Assembly (NCBI RefSeq): GCF_010686655.1
Contig: NZ_JAAGVY010000018.1
Location: forward strand, 1 to 64,000
Length of the DNA stretch: 64,000 bases
Direction of reading: 5' to 3'
Origin: Cryomorpha ignava
GTDB taxonomy: Bacteria > Bacteroidota > Bacteroidia > Flavobacteriales_D > Cryomorphaceae
Below are positions 36,165 through 45,914 of this stretch, one piece after another. Both the position numbers and the translations under genes were made by a program. The stretch's first letter is position 1, and every line of letters begins with the position of its first letter. The notes under the pieces are model-generated. The model was not told where the DNA came from. It searched no databases and saw only the letters and a list, made by a program, of their open reading frames with translations.

Positions 36165-37517
36165 ATGAATATTACCGAAGAAAAGATAGACAGCCAAAAT
36201 GCATTGTTGAAAATAAAATTGGAGCCGAACGACTATTCAGCTCAATATGACAGTGCGCTTAAGAAATATAGACAGCAAATTACGCTTCCCGGTTTCAGAG
36301 CCGGTAAGGTGCCAATGGGCATGGTAAAGCAGCGCTATGGTAGGTCTCTTCTGGTAGAAGAACTAAATAAAGTGCTGAACGAAAACATTCAGAAGTACAT
36401 TAAAGATAAAGAGCTTCAGGTGCTTGGAAGTCCTATTCCCAGTGAGTCTCATAAAGAGCAGGGCAATTGGGATAATCCGGCAGATTTTGAGTTTGTTTAC
36501 GAACTCGGTCTGGCTCCTGAACTGAAAGTGGAGATATCTAAAAAAGATAAATTTGACTTCCATACGATTAAAGTAGAAGGTAAAATGCTCGATGAGCAGA
36601 TTAATAATGTTGCACGCCGCTACGGCAAAATGTCTGAAGCCATGAAAGCCGGAGCAAATGATATGCTTGTTGGCGATTTTGTAGAGCTTGATGAGAATGA
36701 TGAAATTGTGCCAGGTGGGATTATGAACCAGGCCACTGTTTCGCTTGAGTTTGTTGATAAGGCCGAGCAAAAGAAATTTTTAGATAAAAAAGCGGGTGAT
36801 GATGTTGTGGTAGATCCACACAAAGTATCTCGCGGTCACGACGATTTAGCTAAAATGCTGGGTGTTGCCCATCACGATGTTCACGATATCAATACAAACT
36901 TCAAATTTATGATTCGTGAAATCAAGCATCTGGAGCCTGCCGTATTAAATCAGGAGTTTTTTGATAAAATCTTTGGTGAAGGAGAAGTAAAAGACGAAAA
37001 GGAGTTTCGTGAAAAAATAACCAAAGACCTCGAAAAAGGGTTTGTGGCCGATAGCGAGCGCCTTTTTAAAAGAGACATTACAAATAAACTTATTGCAGAT
37101 TACAATCCTTCACTTCCCGATGCCTTCCTGAAAAAATGGATACGCATGACGAATGAGAAGCCTGTGACGGCCGAAGAGGTAGAAAACGATTATGATCAAT
37201 ACCAAAAAAGTCTTCAATGGCAGTTGATTTTTAATAAACTCGTAGAAAACGAAGCAATTAAAATAAAAAGTGATGAAGTTATTGAGCGCACGAAACAACT
37301 AATGATCAGCCAATACGCTCAATACGGCATGCCTGCACCAGAAGAAGAGGAGCTAAAGCAAACGGCTCTTCGCGTTTTGTCAAATCAGGATGAGTCGCGC
37401 AAGGTTTACGATATGCTTTACGATGAAAAATTGATTGCATACATTCGTGAAAACGCCACAGTAAAGGAAAAACCTGTAACTTACGACGAGTTTGTGGAGA
37501 TGGCCAATAAGGCATAA
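36165..37517 (+). CDS. tig: Trigger factor (ribosome-associated chaperone)
   Basis: 450 residues. The N-terminal ribosome-binding domain has the signature GFRAGKVPMGMVKQRYG (residues ~44-60). The middle part (residues ~150-240) is a divergent FKBP-like PPIase region with poorly conserved active-site residues, as is usual in Bacteroidota trigger factors. The long alpha-helical C-terminal arms run to the end. It shields nascent chains at the ribosome exit. Followed by clpP (44 bp) and clpX (32 bp), the classic proteostasis block. Confidence 0.95.
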   Translation: MNITEEKIDSQNALLKIKLEPNDYSAQYDSALKKYRQQITLPGFRAGKVPMGMVKQRYGRSLLVEELNKVLNENIQKYIKDKELQVLGSPIPSESHKEQGNWDNPADFEFVYELGLAPELKVEISKKDKFDFHTIKVEGKMLDEQINNVARRYGKMSEAMKAGANDMLVGDFVELDENDEIVPGGIMNQATVSLEFVDKAEQKKFLDKKAGDDVVVDPHKVSRGHDDLAKMLGVAHHDVHDINTNFKFMIREIKHLEPAVLNQEFFDKIFGEGEVKDEKEFREKITKDLEKGFVADSERLFKRDITNKLIADYNPSLPDAFLKKWIRMTNEKPVTAEEVENDYDQYQKSLQWQLIFNKLVENEAIKIKSDEVIERTKQLMISQYAQYGMPAPEEEELKQTALRVLSNQDESRKVYDMLYDEKLIAYIRENATVKEKPVTYDEFVEMANKA

Positions 37518-37561
37518 TCTTCTGACTATCAAATTTTAAGAAAGTAGAATAGAAAAAATTT

Positions 37562-38227
37562 ATGGCAAATAAATCAGAATTTGAACGCTATGCCACCGGG
37601 CATCACAGAATTAACAGTCTATATCTTAACGATTACGTAAAAAATCTAACTCCCTATATTATAGAGGAACGCCAGCTTAACGTAGCGCAGATGGACGTAT
37701 TTTCGAGACTCATGATGGATCGAATTATTTTTCTGGGCACAGGAATAGACGATCAGGTAGCAAATATTATTCAGGCGCAACTTTTGTTTTTGGAAAGTAC
37801 TGACCCTAAAAAAGATATTCAGATTTATCTGAATTCTCCGGGAGGATCTGTTTATGCGGGTCTCGGTATTTACGATACTATGCAATATATTGCTCCTGAT
37901 GTAGCAACGATCTGTACAGGTATGGCTGCATCTATGGGTGCTGTATTGCTATGTGCTGGCACCAAGGGTAAACGAACTGCACTAAAGCATTCGCGTGTTA
38001 TGATTCACCAGCCTCTTGGTGGTGCTCAAGGTCAGGCATCTGATATTGAGATTACTGCACGTGAGATTATTAAGTTGAAAAAAGAACTTTACGATATTAT
38101 TGCCGAACACAGCGGACAGTCTTACGAAAAGGTAAACGAAGACAGCGACCGGGATTATTGGATGCGCGCAGAAGAGGCAAAAGAATACGGAATGATTGAC
38201 GAAGTGCTCGTAAGAAATACGAAATAA
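37562..38227 (+). CDS. clpP: ATP-dependent Clp protease proteolytic subunit
   Basis: 221 residues. The catalytic triad is visible: Ser in [14 protein letters not shown], His in [15 protein letters not shown], and the Asp in [20 protein letters not shown]. Fourteen subunits form the double-ring chamber fed by ClpX. The N-terminus ([20 protein letters not shown]) has a short leader before the processing zone. It lies between tig and clpX in one apparent operon. Confidence 0.98.
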   Translation: MANKSEFERYATGHHRINSLYLNDYVKNLTPYIIEERQLNVAQMDVFSRLMMDRIIFLGTGIDDQVANIIQAQLLFLESTDPKKDIQIYLNSPGGSVYAGLGIYDTMQYIAPDVATICTGMAASMGAVLLCAGTKGKRTALKHSRVMIHQPLGGAQGQASDIEITAREIIKLKKELYDIIAEHSGQSYEKVNEDSDRDYWMRAEEAKEYGMIDEVLVRNTK

Positions 38228-38259
38228 TTGCACGATTAATCAATTGATAAAAATGACTT

Positions 38260-39495
38260 ATGTCAGATAAGAAGGAAATAAAATGCTCTTTTTGCGGACG
38301 CGGAAAAAGTGAAGTGAACGTGCTAATCGCAGGTGTGACAGGCCATATATGCGATAATTGTATTACACAGGCGCAGAGCATTATTAAAGAGGAGATTGCA
38401 CAAAAAGCACAAAAACAGCTCGAATCAAATCTGGTGCTTCAGAAGCCTTACGAGATTAAGAATTACATGGATAATTATGTAATTGGACAAGATCAGGCCA
38501 AAAAGGTACTAAGCGTGGCCGTGTATAATCACTACAAGCGTTTGCTCCAAAAAGCAGACGATGATGAAGTGGAGATTGAAAAGTCGAATATTGTACTTGT
38601 AGGAGAGACCGGTACCGGTAAAACCTTAATGGCCAAAACGATAGCAAAAATGCTTAATGTGCCATTTTGTATTGCCGATGCTACAATTCTTACTGAAGCC
38701 GGATATGTTGGCGAAGATGTGGAGAGCATTTTGTCTAGACTTTTGCAAGCTGCAGATTATGACGTAGCGCTGGCAGAACGAGGAATTGTGTTTGTAGATG
38801 AGATTGACAAAATAGCCCGCAAAAGCGATAATGCCAGTATTACGAGAGATGTAAGTGGTGAAGGTGTGCAGCAGGCGTTGCTTAAATTACTCGAAGGGTC
38901 TGAGGTAAATGTGCCGCCGCAAGGGGGTAGAAAACACCCCGAGCAAAAGCTTATTCAGATAAATACTCAGAATATTCTATTTATTTGCGGAGGTGCTTTT
39001 GACGGTATCCAGCGCATTATTGAAAGAAGGGTAAAGAGTTCAACTATTGGCTATAGCTCGAGCGTTGAAAATGATAATTTTGATAAGGAGAACATTCTTC
39101 AATATGTTTCACCGCAAGATTTGAAATCTTTTGGGTTAATCCCAGAGCTGATTGGTCGTTTTCCGGTTTTGAGTTATCTCAACCCTTTAGATAAAGAAAC
39201 CTTGCGCAGAATTCTTACAGAGCCTAAAAATGCATTGGTTAAGCAATATGTCAAGCTTTTCGATATGGATGGGGTTAAACTTTCATTCGATAAGAAAACC
39301 CTTGATTTTATTGTTGACAAGGCAATGGAATATAAACTTGGAGCGCGGGGTTTGCGCTCAATTTGCGAGGCTATTCTTACCGATTTGATGTTTGAACTTC
39401 CATCAGACAACAAGATGAAAGCATTTAATGTAACGGTAGATTACGCAAATGAAAAATTCAGTAAATCAAAAATTTCTCAACTTAAAGCTGCTTGA
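38260..39495 (+). CDS. clpX: ATP-dependent Clp protease ATP-binding subunit ClpX
   Basis: 411 residues. The N-terminal zinc-binding domain has [11 protein letters not shown] and HICDNCI (four Cys). The AAA+ module has Walker A GETGTGKT, Walker [11 protein letters not shown], the pore loop [12 protein letters not shown] and the RKH-loop-like GRKHPEQK, ending in the sensor-2 [10 protein letters not shown]. It unfolds tagged substrates into ClpP. The downstream DUF2911 gene starts 37 bp after its stop. Confidence 0.98.
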   Translation: MSDKKEIKCSFCGRGKSEVNVLIAGVTGHICDNCITQAQSIIKEEIAQKAQKQLESNLVLQKPYEIKNYMDNYVIGQDQAKKVLSVAVYNHYKRLLQKADDDEVEIEKSNIVLVGETGTGKTLMAKTIAKMLNVPFCIADATILTEAGYVGEDVESILSRLLQAADYDVALAERGIVFVDEIDKIARKSDNASITRDVSGEGVQQALLKLLEGSEVNVPPQGGRKHPEQKLIQINTQNILFICGGAFDGIQRIIERRVKSSTIGYSSSVENDNFDKENILQYVSPQDLKSFGLIPELIGRFPVLSYLNPLDKETLRRILTEPKNALVKQYVKLFDMDGVKLSFDKKTLDFIVDKAMEYKLGARGLRSICEAILTDLMFELPSDNKMKAFNVTVDYANEKFSKSKISQLKAA

Positions 39496-39532
39496 TAATC
39501 GAGTAGAATTCACTAAACAAATATCCTTAAAA

Positions 39533-40354
39533 ATGAAAAAACTATTGATTTTGGCCATGATGGCCTTTACTTTTGGAGCAAATGCACAGACATTCCCACA
39601 ACCAAGCCCACTCGCTAAAGTGTATCAGGTGGTAGGCCTTAATGAAATGGAAATTGTGTACAGCAGTCCTGCAGTGCGCGAGCGCAAAGTATTTGGTGAG
39701 ATGTTGCCAAATAACGAGCTTTGGAGAACAGGAGCAAACAGTGCAACGAAACTCACGGCCTCTGATAAATTTATGGTTGGAGATAAGGTAGTAGAAGCTG
39801 GTTCTTACTCTATTTTCACAATCCCTGCTGAAAAGGATATTACTTTTATCCTTAATTCAGATGAGAATGCTTCTGGTGGAAGCTATGATGAAACGAAGGA
39901 TGTTGCACGAGTAAAAGTTCCATTTAACACTAGCGAAAAAAATATGGAGCGCCTGCAGTTTACGTTTGCCAACACAACGCCAAGCGGTTCAGACATCATG
40001 TTCAGATGGGCAGATCGCAGTTTTGTTGTTCCTGTAAAGGTTATGACTGATGAGGCTGTTAAAATGAATTATGATGCTAAACTTAAAGAGTATGAAGGTG
40101 AGTTTTCATTGTACAGCGAAGCGGCAAATTACTACCTTGAAACAGGAAATAATAAGCTGGCGCTTGAAATGGCTAAGAAATCAACAGATTTGAACAAGAA
40201 ATTCTGGAATACGCACACTCTTGCGAAAGCTTATGTGGCCAATGGAGACAAAAAGAACGCTAAGATTGCAGCAGAAGAGTCATTGAAATTAGCCCAAGAA
40301 GCTAATTATGATCACTACATCAAATTAAATGAAAAGATGATTTCTGAATTGTAA
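39533..40354 (+). CDS. DUF2911 domain secreted protein with TPR-like tail
   Basis: 273 residues from the ATG at 39533, which gives the signal peptide (KKLLILAMMAFTFGANAQ); the frame extends back into clpX and that part is rejected. DUF2911 core: SPAVRERKVFGEMLPNNELWRTGANSATKL, with TFILNSDENASGGSYDETKDVARV following. The last ~80 residues form TPR-like helices (AANYYLETGNNKLALEMAKKS; AYVANGDKKNAKIAAEESLK). Periplasmic; function not established. It follows clpX in the same direction and ends in a terminator. Confidence 0.9.
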   Translation: MKKLLILAMMAFTFGANAQTFPQPSPLAKVYQVVGLNEMEIVYSSPAVRERKVFGEMLPNNELWRTGANSATKLTASDKFMVGDKVVEAGSYSIFTIPAEKDITFILNSDENASGGSYDETKDVARVKVPFNTSEKNMERLQFTFANTTPSGSDIMFRWADRSFVVPVKVMTDEAVKMNYDAKLKEYEGEFSLYSEAANYYLETGNNKLALEMAKKSTDLNKKFWNTHTLAKAYVANGDKKNAKIAAEESLKLAQEANYDHYIKLNEKMISEL

Positions 40355-40376
40355 TCAACTTATAATACTTTATGTA

Positions 40377-40410
40377 AAAAGCTGCTTCGAAACCGAGGTA
40401 GCTTTTTTTT
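40377..40410 (+). terminator. Intrinsic terminator after DUF2911
   Basis: Stem AAAAGCT-GCTTCG paired with CGAGGT-AGCTTTT (one internal mismatch), loop AAAC, then eight T residues. Confidence 0.85.
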
Positions 40411-40467
40411 GGCTCTTAACTTTATTGGCGTCCCAAACCTGGCAGACTTTTTTCAGATTATCTTTTC

Positions 40468-42171
40468 TTATTCAACTACCGGTTTTCGATTCTCAATAGC
40501 CGAAAAGAGTATTCCAAACAGAATTACCAGGCCGCAACCTATAATATTGAAATACAAGTAAGAGATATATTCACTGAAAAATATAAAGGTCAGGATTACC
40601 GAAATTTGAGCGAGAAGCGCCGCTATAAATACACTTCTGCCTCTTACAAATTTGAAAAAGAAAGCCACCAGAAAAATTCCAAGGATAGTTCCATAAAAAA
40701 TACTTCCCAAAATATTTACTGCCTCAATCAGGTTTTCAAATAAATCTGCTGTTAGTGCAAACCCCAAAGCTATGGCTCCCCACAGAGCGGTAAGCCACTT
40801 TGAAGCTATTAAATAGTGTTTTTCTGATTTCCCGGGTTGGATTACGCGCTTGTAAAAATCTACCGAGCTCGTTGATCCCAAAGCGTTAAGCTCTCCCGCT
40901 GTGCTCGACATAGCCGCCGAGAGAATTACTGCCAGCAAAAGCCCTATGAGACCGGCCGGCATGAAATTGAGAATATAGGTAATGAACACGTAATCTGAAT
41001 CGCGCTGTGTGTTATTCGGAAATTCGGAAATAACCAATTCCTTTGCTGCATTGCGCAGTGATTTGCCTTCGGCATTAAGCTCTCTAAGATTAGTCGTTGC
41101 CCGATCTATCGCATCTTCATTGCCATTGTCCATCGCACTTATAAGTTCATACGAAGCAGCTTCCTTTTTATCGTGATTTGCATAGTGTTCCGATCGTAGT
41201 TCATCGAGTTGTCCTTTGCTTTCGGTATTTTCTAATAGCCCTAAAGAAGTGCTGTCAAAAAGTACGTCGTGCTGCTGAAACTGAAAGAATACAAATACCA
41301 GAACCCCCGTTAGCAAGATAAAAAACTGCATTGGAATTTTCAGAACGGCATTAAACATCAGCCCCATTCTGCTTTCGCGAACGCTGCTGCCACCGAGATA
41401 CCGCTGCACCTGCGATTGATCAGTGCCAAAATAAGATAGTGCGAGAAACAAACCTCCCGTTATTCCGGACCAGAATGTGTAGCGCTCTTTAACGTCGAAA
41501 CTAAAATTTATAGCGTCCGTTTTACCCATTTTGCCCGCCAGCTTTAGTCCGTCGATCACACCCACACCTTGAGGTAAATTATTAATTATAGTACCAAAGG
41601 CAATTCCCATCCCGATAAGGATAATTCCCATTTGCCATTTCTGGGTAAGGCTTACCGCCTTAGAACCACCGGAAACGGTATAGATAATTACTAAAACACC
41701 AACAACTAAAATCGTTAGTGTTAAGTTCCAGTTTAGTACTGATGAGAGTACGATTGCGGGCGCATAAATCGTTATTCCTGCCGCCAGCCCGCGCTGAATG
41801 AGAAAAAGAGAAGCCGCCAGCAATCTGCTTTTAAGATCAAATCGCCTCTCCAAATATTCATAAGCGGTATAAACCTTGAGCTTATAATAAATTGGAATAA
41901 ATACTATAGAGATAATTATAAGTGCAATCGGCAATCCGAGGTAATTCTGCACAAATGCCATCCCCGATTCGAATGCCAGACCCGGAGTACTTAAAAACGT
42001 AATAGCACTGGCTTGAGTCGCCATGACCGAAAGACCAATAGTACCCCATTTTAACTTATTATCACCCAGAAAATAGCCTTCAATATTTTTGCTTTTTCGT
42101 GTTTTCAGGGTGCCGTAAATCACAATTGTCAAAAGCGTACCAAGCATTACGGCATAGTCTAATCCACTCAT
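40468..42171 (-). CDS. Sodium:solute symporter family transporter
   Basis: 567 residues with about 13-14 helices and the SSS core: LDYAVMLGTLLTIVIYG, the TM1 unwound-region MATQASAITFLSTPG, and YFGTDQSQVQRYLGG. An unusual ~100-residue charged hydrophilic insert (LLENTESKGQLDELRSEHY ... AAKELVISEFPNN, residues ~300-385) lies between two helices. The substrate is unknown; some SSS proteins of this type sit with sugar- or amino-sugar-processing genes. Its start ATG overlaps the stop of a 43-residue membrane protein (ATGA), and a PIG-L deacetylase gene lies upstream, so all three are one operon. Confidence 0.92.
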   Translation of the reverse strand: MSGLDYAVMLGTLLTIVIYGTLKTRKSKNIEGYFLGDNKLKWGTIGLSVMATQASAITFLSTPGLAFESGMAFVQNYLGLPIALIIISIVFIPIYYKLKVYTAYEYLERRFDLKSRLLAASLFLIQRGLAAGITIYAPAIVLSSVLNWNLTLTILVVGVLVIIYTVSGGSKAVSLTQKWQMGIILIGMGIAFGTIINNLPQGVGVIDGLKLAGKMGKTDAINFSFDVKERYTFWSGITGGLFLALSYFGTDQSQVQRYLGGSSVRESRMGLMFNAVLKIPMQFFILLTGVLVFVFFQFQQHDVLFDSTSLGLLENTESKGQLDELRSEHYANHDKKEAASYELISAMDNGNEDAIDRATTNLRELNAEGKSLRNAAKELVISEFPNNTQRDSDYVFITYILNFMPAGLIGLLLAVILSAAMSSTAGELNALGSTSSVDFYKRVIQPGKSEKHYLIASKWLTALWGAIALGFALTADLFENLIEAVNILGSIFYGTILGIFLVAFFFKFVRGRSVFIAALLAQISVILTFIFFSEYISYLYFNIIGCGLVILFGILFSAIENRKPVVE

Positions 42172-42299
42172 GCTGTAAGTACTGTAAATAAGTACATAAA
42201 AAGAGTAAATAGCGCAAACCAGCCTATTACCAGCAGGTAAACTTTTTTCCAGTTTGTTTTGTCAGATGGCAATTCCTTCTTGTCAATATGATCCTCCAT
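42168..42299 (-). CDS. 43-residue single-helix membrane protein preceding the symporter
   Basis: Starts at ATG 42299, 1 bp after the PIG-L stop, and ends in TGA overlapping the symporter ATG. The product is a charged N-terminus (MEDHIDKKELPSDKTNWKKV) followed by one hydrophobic helix (YLLVIGWFALFTLFMYLFTV) and LTA. The tight coupling on both sides, together with the signal-anchor layout, supports a real gene that probably acts as a small partner subunit of the SSS transporter. The N-terminus would lie in the cytoplasm by the positive-inside rule. Confidence 0.8.
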   Translation of the reverse strand: MEDHIDKKELPSDKTNWKKVYLLVIGWFALFTLFMYLFTVLTA

Positions 42300-42300
42300 A

Positions 42301-44799
42301 TCAGTTTTTTGGGTCTTGACTGCCTAACGCCAAAATGTTAGCCAAGAGGCGATATGCGCCGGGCACGCCTGCGGGGAGCTGGCGGAAAAAAGAAATGCCG
42401 GAATAAACAAAATATCCGCTTCCATGTGGAGCTACAATTAAACCCCCGTCACGAGCTGGTTCACCACTATCGTTCCATGAGATAAGAGCTTGGAATTTCG
42501 GATCCCAGTCGGCAGCAAAATAGAGACCGCGCTCCTGCACCCAATTGTCAAAATCGGCTTGGGTAATTTTATTCGGATAGTTCATTAGGGCGTGATCCGG
42601 AAGCAACATACTAGCCACTGCATTTTCGTCTGTTACACGCTCACGTGTAATTGTAAACGGGTAGGGGCCAATTTTATCAGATTTCAATCCCCGATTTGTG
42701 TTGTACTGCACCAACCAGATGCCACCGGCCTCTACGTACGCATTAAGGTTATCATTGTCAAATCCCAGATCATCGCGGGTGTTAAAAGCCCGAATACCTG
42801 TTACAATGGCATCAAACCTGCTCAAATTTCCACTTCGCAAATCATCTGCGTTTATATGTTCTACTTTATAGCCGGCTGCACCGAGATATTTAGCAACATC
42901 ATCGCCAGGGCCGTCTATATATCCAACTAATTGCACATCACCGGTCTTTAAGTCGATGGGAACGAGGTCAATAATAGCAGGTTTCAAAATAATCTGAGCA
43001 GGAATATGATCGTAATCTATTATTTCAAGACTCATAGCAGGCTTTCTCAAGGTTTTGTCAGATTTGATTACGCTTAATGAAGCTTTACCACTCTGCGCTC
43101 CAGCTATAGCGCGCACATCGAAATTAATGATTTTCGCATTTCCTGCTCCTTCCAAATCGAGAGATACGCTTGTGGGAGCGGCTTCCCAGCCTTTCGGTAA
43201 ATTGAGCTGAACCTCACCGCTAAATGCTTCACCATGATTTGTTGCAGTAATCTGTACCGTTCGATAGTCGTTGCCTGCGGCAATGTTTACATTTTCAGAG
43301 AAATTGAAAGTCACACGCGGAACGATATAAGTAGGATTGAAAATTACGGCTTTTGCCGGATCAATAATTTTCTCCTTAACAGGCACATTCACCGAAAAGG
43401 TGTAACCGTCTTTTTCAAAGAATAGGTCTGCGAATACGGAAGGAGCGTTTTGTGGATTTCCCAAAAGGGAATAGTCATTCACTAAATAGATGTTTTCAAA
43501 TGGCTCGTTAAGCCAGTAAGGGTTGCTCAATTCGGCATTTTCTTCAAGGTGCAATTTCACTTCTTCTGAGAAAAGAACGTTGTTCACCAAATTTGCTTCA
43601 CCCAAAATTTCTTTATTCTGGTATACTGCTTTCTTAAGAGTAAGCGAACTAGCGCCCGGGTTTACAATATCAATACGTGCAAATACATCCTGCCCAGGCA
43701 CGACAAGCATTTTATCAGTATTGAACTCAATTGACACACCCAGCATATGAAGCAATAAATCGTTCAGCTCTTTTTGTTTTTGAATGAAAAACGGAGTTTT
43801 CTTTTTGCTGTTCATTATTTTCCCAGCTTTGGCGAGGGTACCGGCTGTGGCCGAAGGATTTAAGGGATCAAAGTTTTTAATTGCTTCGTCGATTAAACTG
43901 CCGATATCACTGGCGTCGTAACGCGACCAATCATTGCCAATTCCATCGAGTATTTCGCCCCCTGGAATTACTTTATCGCCTTTTACATATTTAATGTATT
44001 CGATATTCGTGCCATACGGAAAGTCTGTACCAAATCCCTGACTTTGGTGCTGGCTTCTGCTGCGAGAGGCAATTTGGGCGTAGCTTTCGCCAAGTAGGCT
44101 GTTGTATTCGCCCACATCAATCGTTAGAAACTCGTCTGAATTTTTGGCTTGCTCTTCCAAATCTTTTATCCACCACGAACTGGTGTTGAAATACAATCTT
44201 TTTGGTTGCCATACTTCTACTGCACTTAGCTGTTCCGGAAAAGCATCGGGATCAGCAGCCAGATCAAAAGCTTCTTCGGCCAGCACGGCACTTGCCTCAT
44301 GATGTCCGTGACCTGCGTAATTTGACGGTGGAAACCGGGTAATGATTACGTCGGGTCTGAATTTTCTGATTATGAAGACCACATCAGCAAGAATGTTTTC
44401 TTTGCCCCATTTCTCAAAAGTTTCTTCAGCCGATTTAGAATAACCAAAATCAACTGCACGTGAGAAGAATTGTTCGCCACCATCTATTTTTCGGGCTGCC
44501 AGTAATTCCTGGGTTCTCAAAATACCAATTCCCGGTCCTATTTCTGTACCGATCAAATTTTGACCTCCATCTCCACGTGTTAGCGACATGTACGCGGTAC
44601 GCACATGTTGTTTGTTTTCGAAATAGGAAATCAATCTGGTGTTTTCATCATCGGGATGGGCAGCGAGATACAATACACTGGCGCCAGTATTAAGTTTTTC
44701 TAATTGATGATAAAGTTCTGAAGAAGTGTACGTGGTTGGAAACTGACCGAATAACCAGGAAAGGGATAAAGCAAAAATTGCCGTTAGCGAAATTCTCAT
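42301..44799 (-). CDS. PIG-L family deacetylase, secreted, with long C-terminal extension
   Basis: 832 residues with a signal peptide (RISLTAIFALSLSWLFGQ). The PIG-L/LmbE deacetylase domain (residues ~35-290) shows the zinc motif AAHPDDENTRL and the late Zn His motif GHGHHEAS. The remainder has beta-sandwich, NPCBM- or Ig-like domains (AIFNPTYIVPRVTFNFSENVNIAA) and a C-terminal ~200-residue glutamine-amidotransferase-like or ThuA-like part (VGYIDGPGDDVAKYLGAAGYKVEHI; GGIWLVQYNTNRGL). It probably deacetylates an N-acetylated sugar in the periplasm. Coupled to the small membrane protein and the symporter, which could import the product. Confidence 0.9.
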   Translation of the reverse strand: MRISLTAIFALSLSWLFGQFPTTYTSSELYHQLEKLNTGASVLYLAAHPDDENTRLISYFENKQHVRTAYMSLTRGDGGQNLIGTEIGPGIGILRTQELLAARKIDGGEQFFSRAVDFGYSKSAEETFEKWGKENILADVVFIIRKFRPDVIITRFPPSNYAGHGHHEASAVLAEEAFDLAADPDAFPEQLSAVEVWQPKRLYFNTSSWWIKDLEEQAKNSDEFLTIDVGEYNSLLGESYAQIASRSRSQHQSQGFGTDFPYGTNIEYIKYVKGDKVIPGGEILDGIGNDWSRYDASDIGSLIDEAIKNFDPLNPSATAGTLAKAGKIMNSKKKTPFFIQKQKELNDLLLHMLGVSIEFNTDKMLVVPGQDVFARIDIVNPGASSLTLKKAVYQNKEILGEANLVNNVLFSEEVKLHLEENAELSNPYWLNEPFENIYLVNDYSLLGNPQNAPSVFADLFFEKDGYTFSVNVPVKEKIIDPAKAVIFNPTYIVPRVTFNFSENVNIAAGNDYRTVQITATNHGEAFSGEVQLNLPKGWEAAPTSVSLDLEGAGNAKIINFDVRAIAGAQSGKASLSVIKSDKTLRKPAMSLEIIDYDHIPAQIILKPAIIDLVPIDLKTGDVQLVGYIDGPGDDVAKYLGAAGYKVEHINADDLRSGNLSRFDAIVTGIRAFNTRDDLGFDNDNLNAYVEAGGIWLVQYNTNRGLKSDKIGPYPFTITRERVTDENAVASMLLPDHALMNYPNKITQADFDNWVQERGLYFAADWDPKFQALISWNDSGEPARDGGLIVAPHGSGYFVYSGISFFRQLPAGVPGAYRLLANILALGSQDPKN

Positions 44800-44863
44800 T
44801 TTTAAAAGTACGAGTTAAGCGGCAAATATAACGAGAAGAAATAGAGTGAACCTTTAAGATATC

Positions 44864-45448
44864 TTAAAGTGGTCGAGAAATCTGCGCGTAGGACTTGAAA
44901 ATAGCCTCGTCAGCACAGAAAGATTTAATTTGTTGGATTTGATCTGCATTTAGCGATGTTTCAAATCCGGGATTTGTTTCGATATCAATTCCAAAAATGT
45001 CTGAGCGTTCAATGCGGGTATTAAAAGACTCCATGGTAACGAAGAATGATGCATTGCTATTAATCATTTTTCGCTTAAGCGTGTATTTTTCAATCATTAT
45101 GTTCAGCGACTTATTGGCTGGGCATGTTTTAATTGAAACGTTGTCGATATCTTCAAAGTCGCCATTTTTATTTTCGACTCTCACAACGGTTTTACTCAAA
45201 ACATCAATTTGAGTATCATCTTCCTGAGTAGATTCAAGCTGATGAAACTCATAACACGGCTCTTCGCAGAAGCGGACAGTGTCTAAAACATGCTGAACAG
45301 CGGGCTCATCAAGCAATAAATTATGCTCTGCAATCTCCTCACTTTTCGAGAAATCGCTATTCAATCCATTGATTCCCAGTATTCCGGCTGAAACCAGAAG
45401 AAGAGAAGCGAGGCTGAAGAAGATGATATGACTAACTTGTTTTTTCAT
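44864..45448 (-). CDS. Membrane-anchored hypothetical protein
   Basis: 194 residues. One N-terminal helix (VSHIIFFSLASLLLVSAGILGI) is followed by a soluble, probably periplasmic domain with Cys in VRFCEEPCYEF, IKTCPANKS and IKSFCADEA. No family recognised. The domain is rich in polar residues and ends FKSYAQISRPL. It lies 64 bp upstream of the PIG-L operon on the same strand; no promoter is clear, so linkage is possible but not shown. Confidence 0.6.
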   Translation of the reverse strand: MKKQVSHIIFFSLASLLLVSAGILGINGLNSDFSKSEEIAEHNLLLDEPAVQHVLDTVRFCEEPCYEFHQLESTQEDDTQIDVLSKTVVRVENKNGDFEDIDNVSIKTCPANKSLNIMIEKYTLKRKMINSNASFFVTMESFNTRIERSDIFGIDIETNPGFETSLNADQIQQIKSFCADEAIFKSYAQISRPL

Positions 45449-45914
45449 TTTGTTAATGATCGCTAAAAATACATTATCTTTTGGACATATCCAAATATCA
45501 TTATAATTTTTGTTAACGGATCAATTTTAGAACGTGTTGGGTACAAAAATGTTTTACGGTCGTTGAAAAAAATAGTCATTCTGAGGCCGTTGATGTAAAA
45601 TGTCGGAAGAAACGTAATCCTGTCTTTACTTCAAGCATCTATGAGCCAATGGATATGCTGATCTCCTTACAAATCGACTGTAAAAATTTCGATGATTACA
45701 ATTAGGTTCTCTAAGTATTTCCAAATAATGCTTTCGCGCGCCCCTGGCAGGGGCGCGCTTGGGAATTGATTTACAATAGAATTCTACACATTTTTACATG
45801 AGTTCAGAAGCTTATAAATATTTGTATAAAAAGATTAGTCGGTTTTGTGGTTAAATATTTCTTTGTTTTCACCACATAGAAATAGGCACATTTGGGATGT
45901 TGCAATGGGTAACG
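45449..45914. other. Non-coding gap with a GC-rich hairpin
   Basis: No gene or clear promoter is seen. The only marked structure is a perfect 10-bp inverted repeat at 45736-45758, GCGCGCCCCT-GGC-AGGGGCGCGC. It stands out in otherwise A+T-rich DNA and lacks a T run on the plus strand. Confidence 0.6.

Noticed and set aside
36363-36770. 135-residue antisense ORF in tig
   Set aside because: Opposite a well-conserved gene and lacks any recognisable domain.
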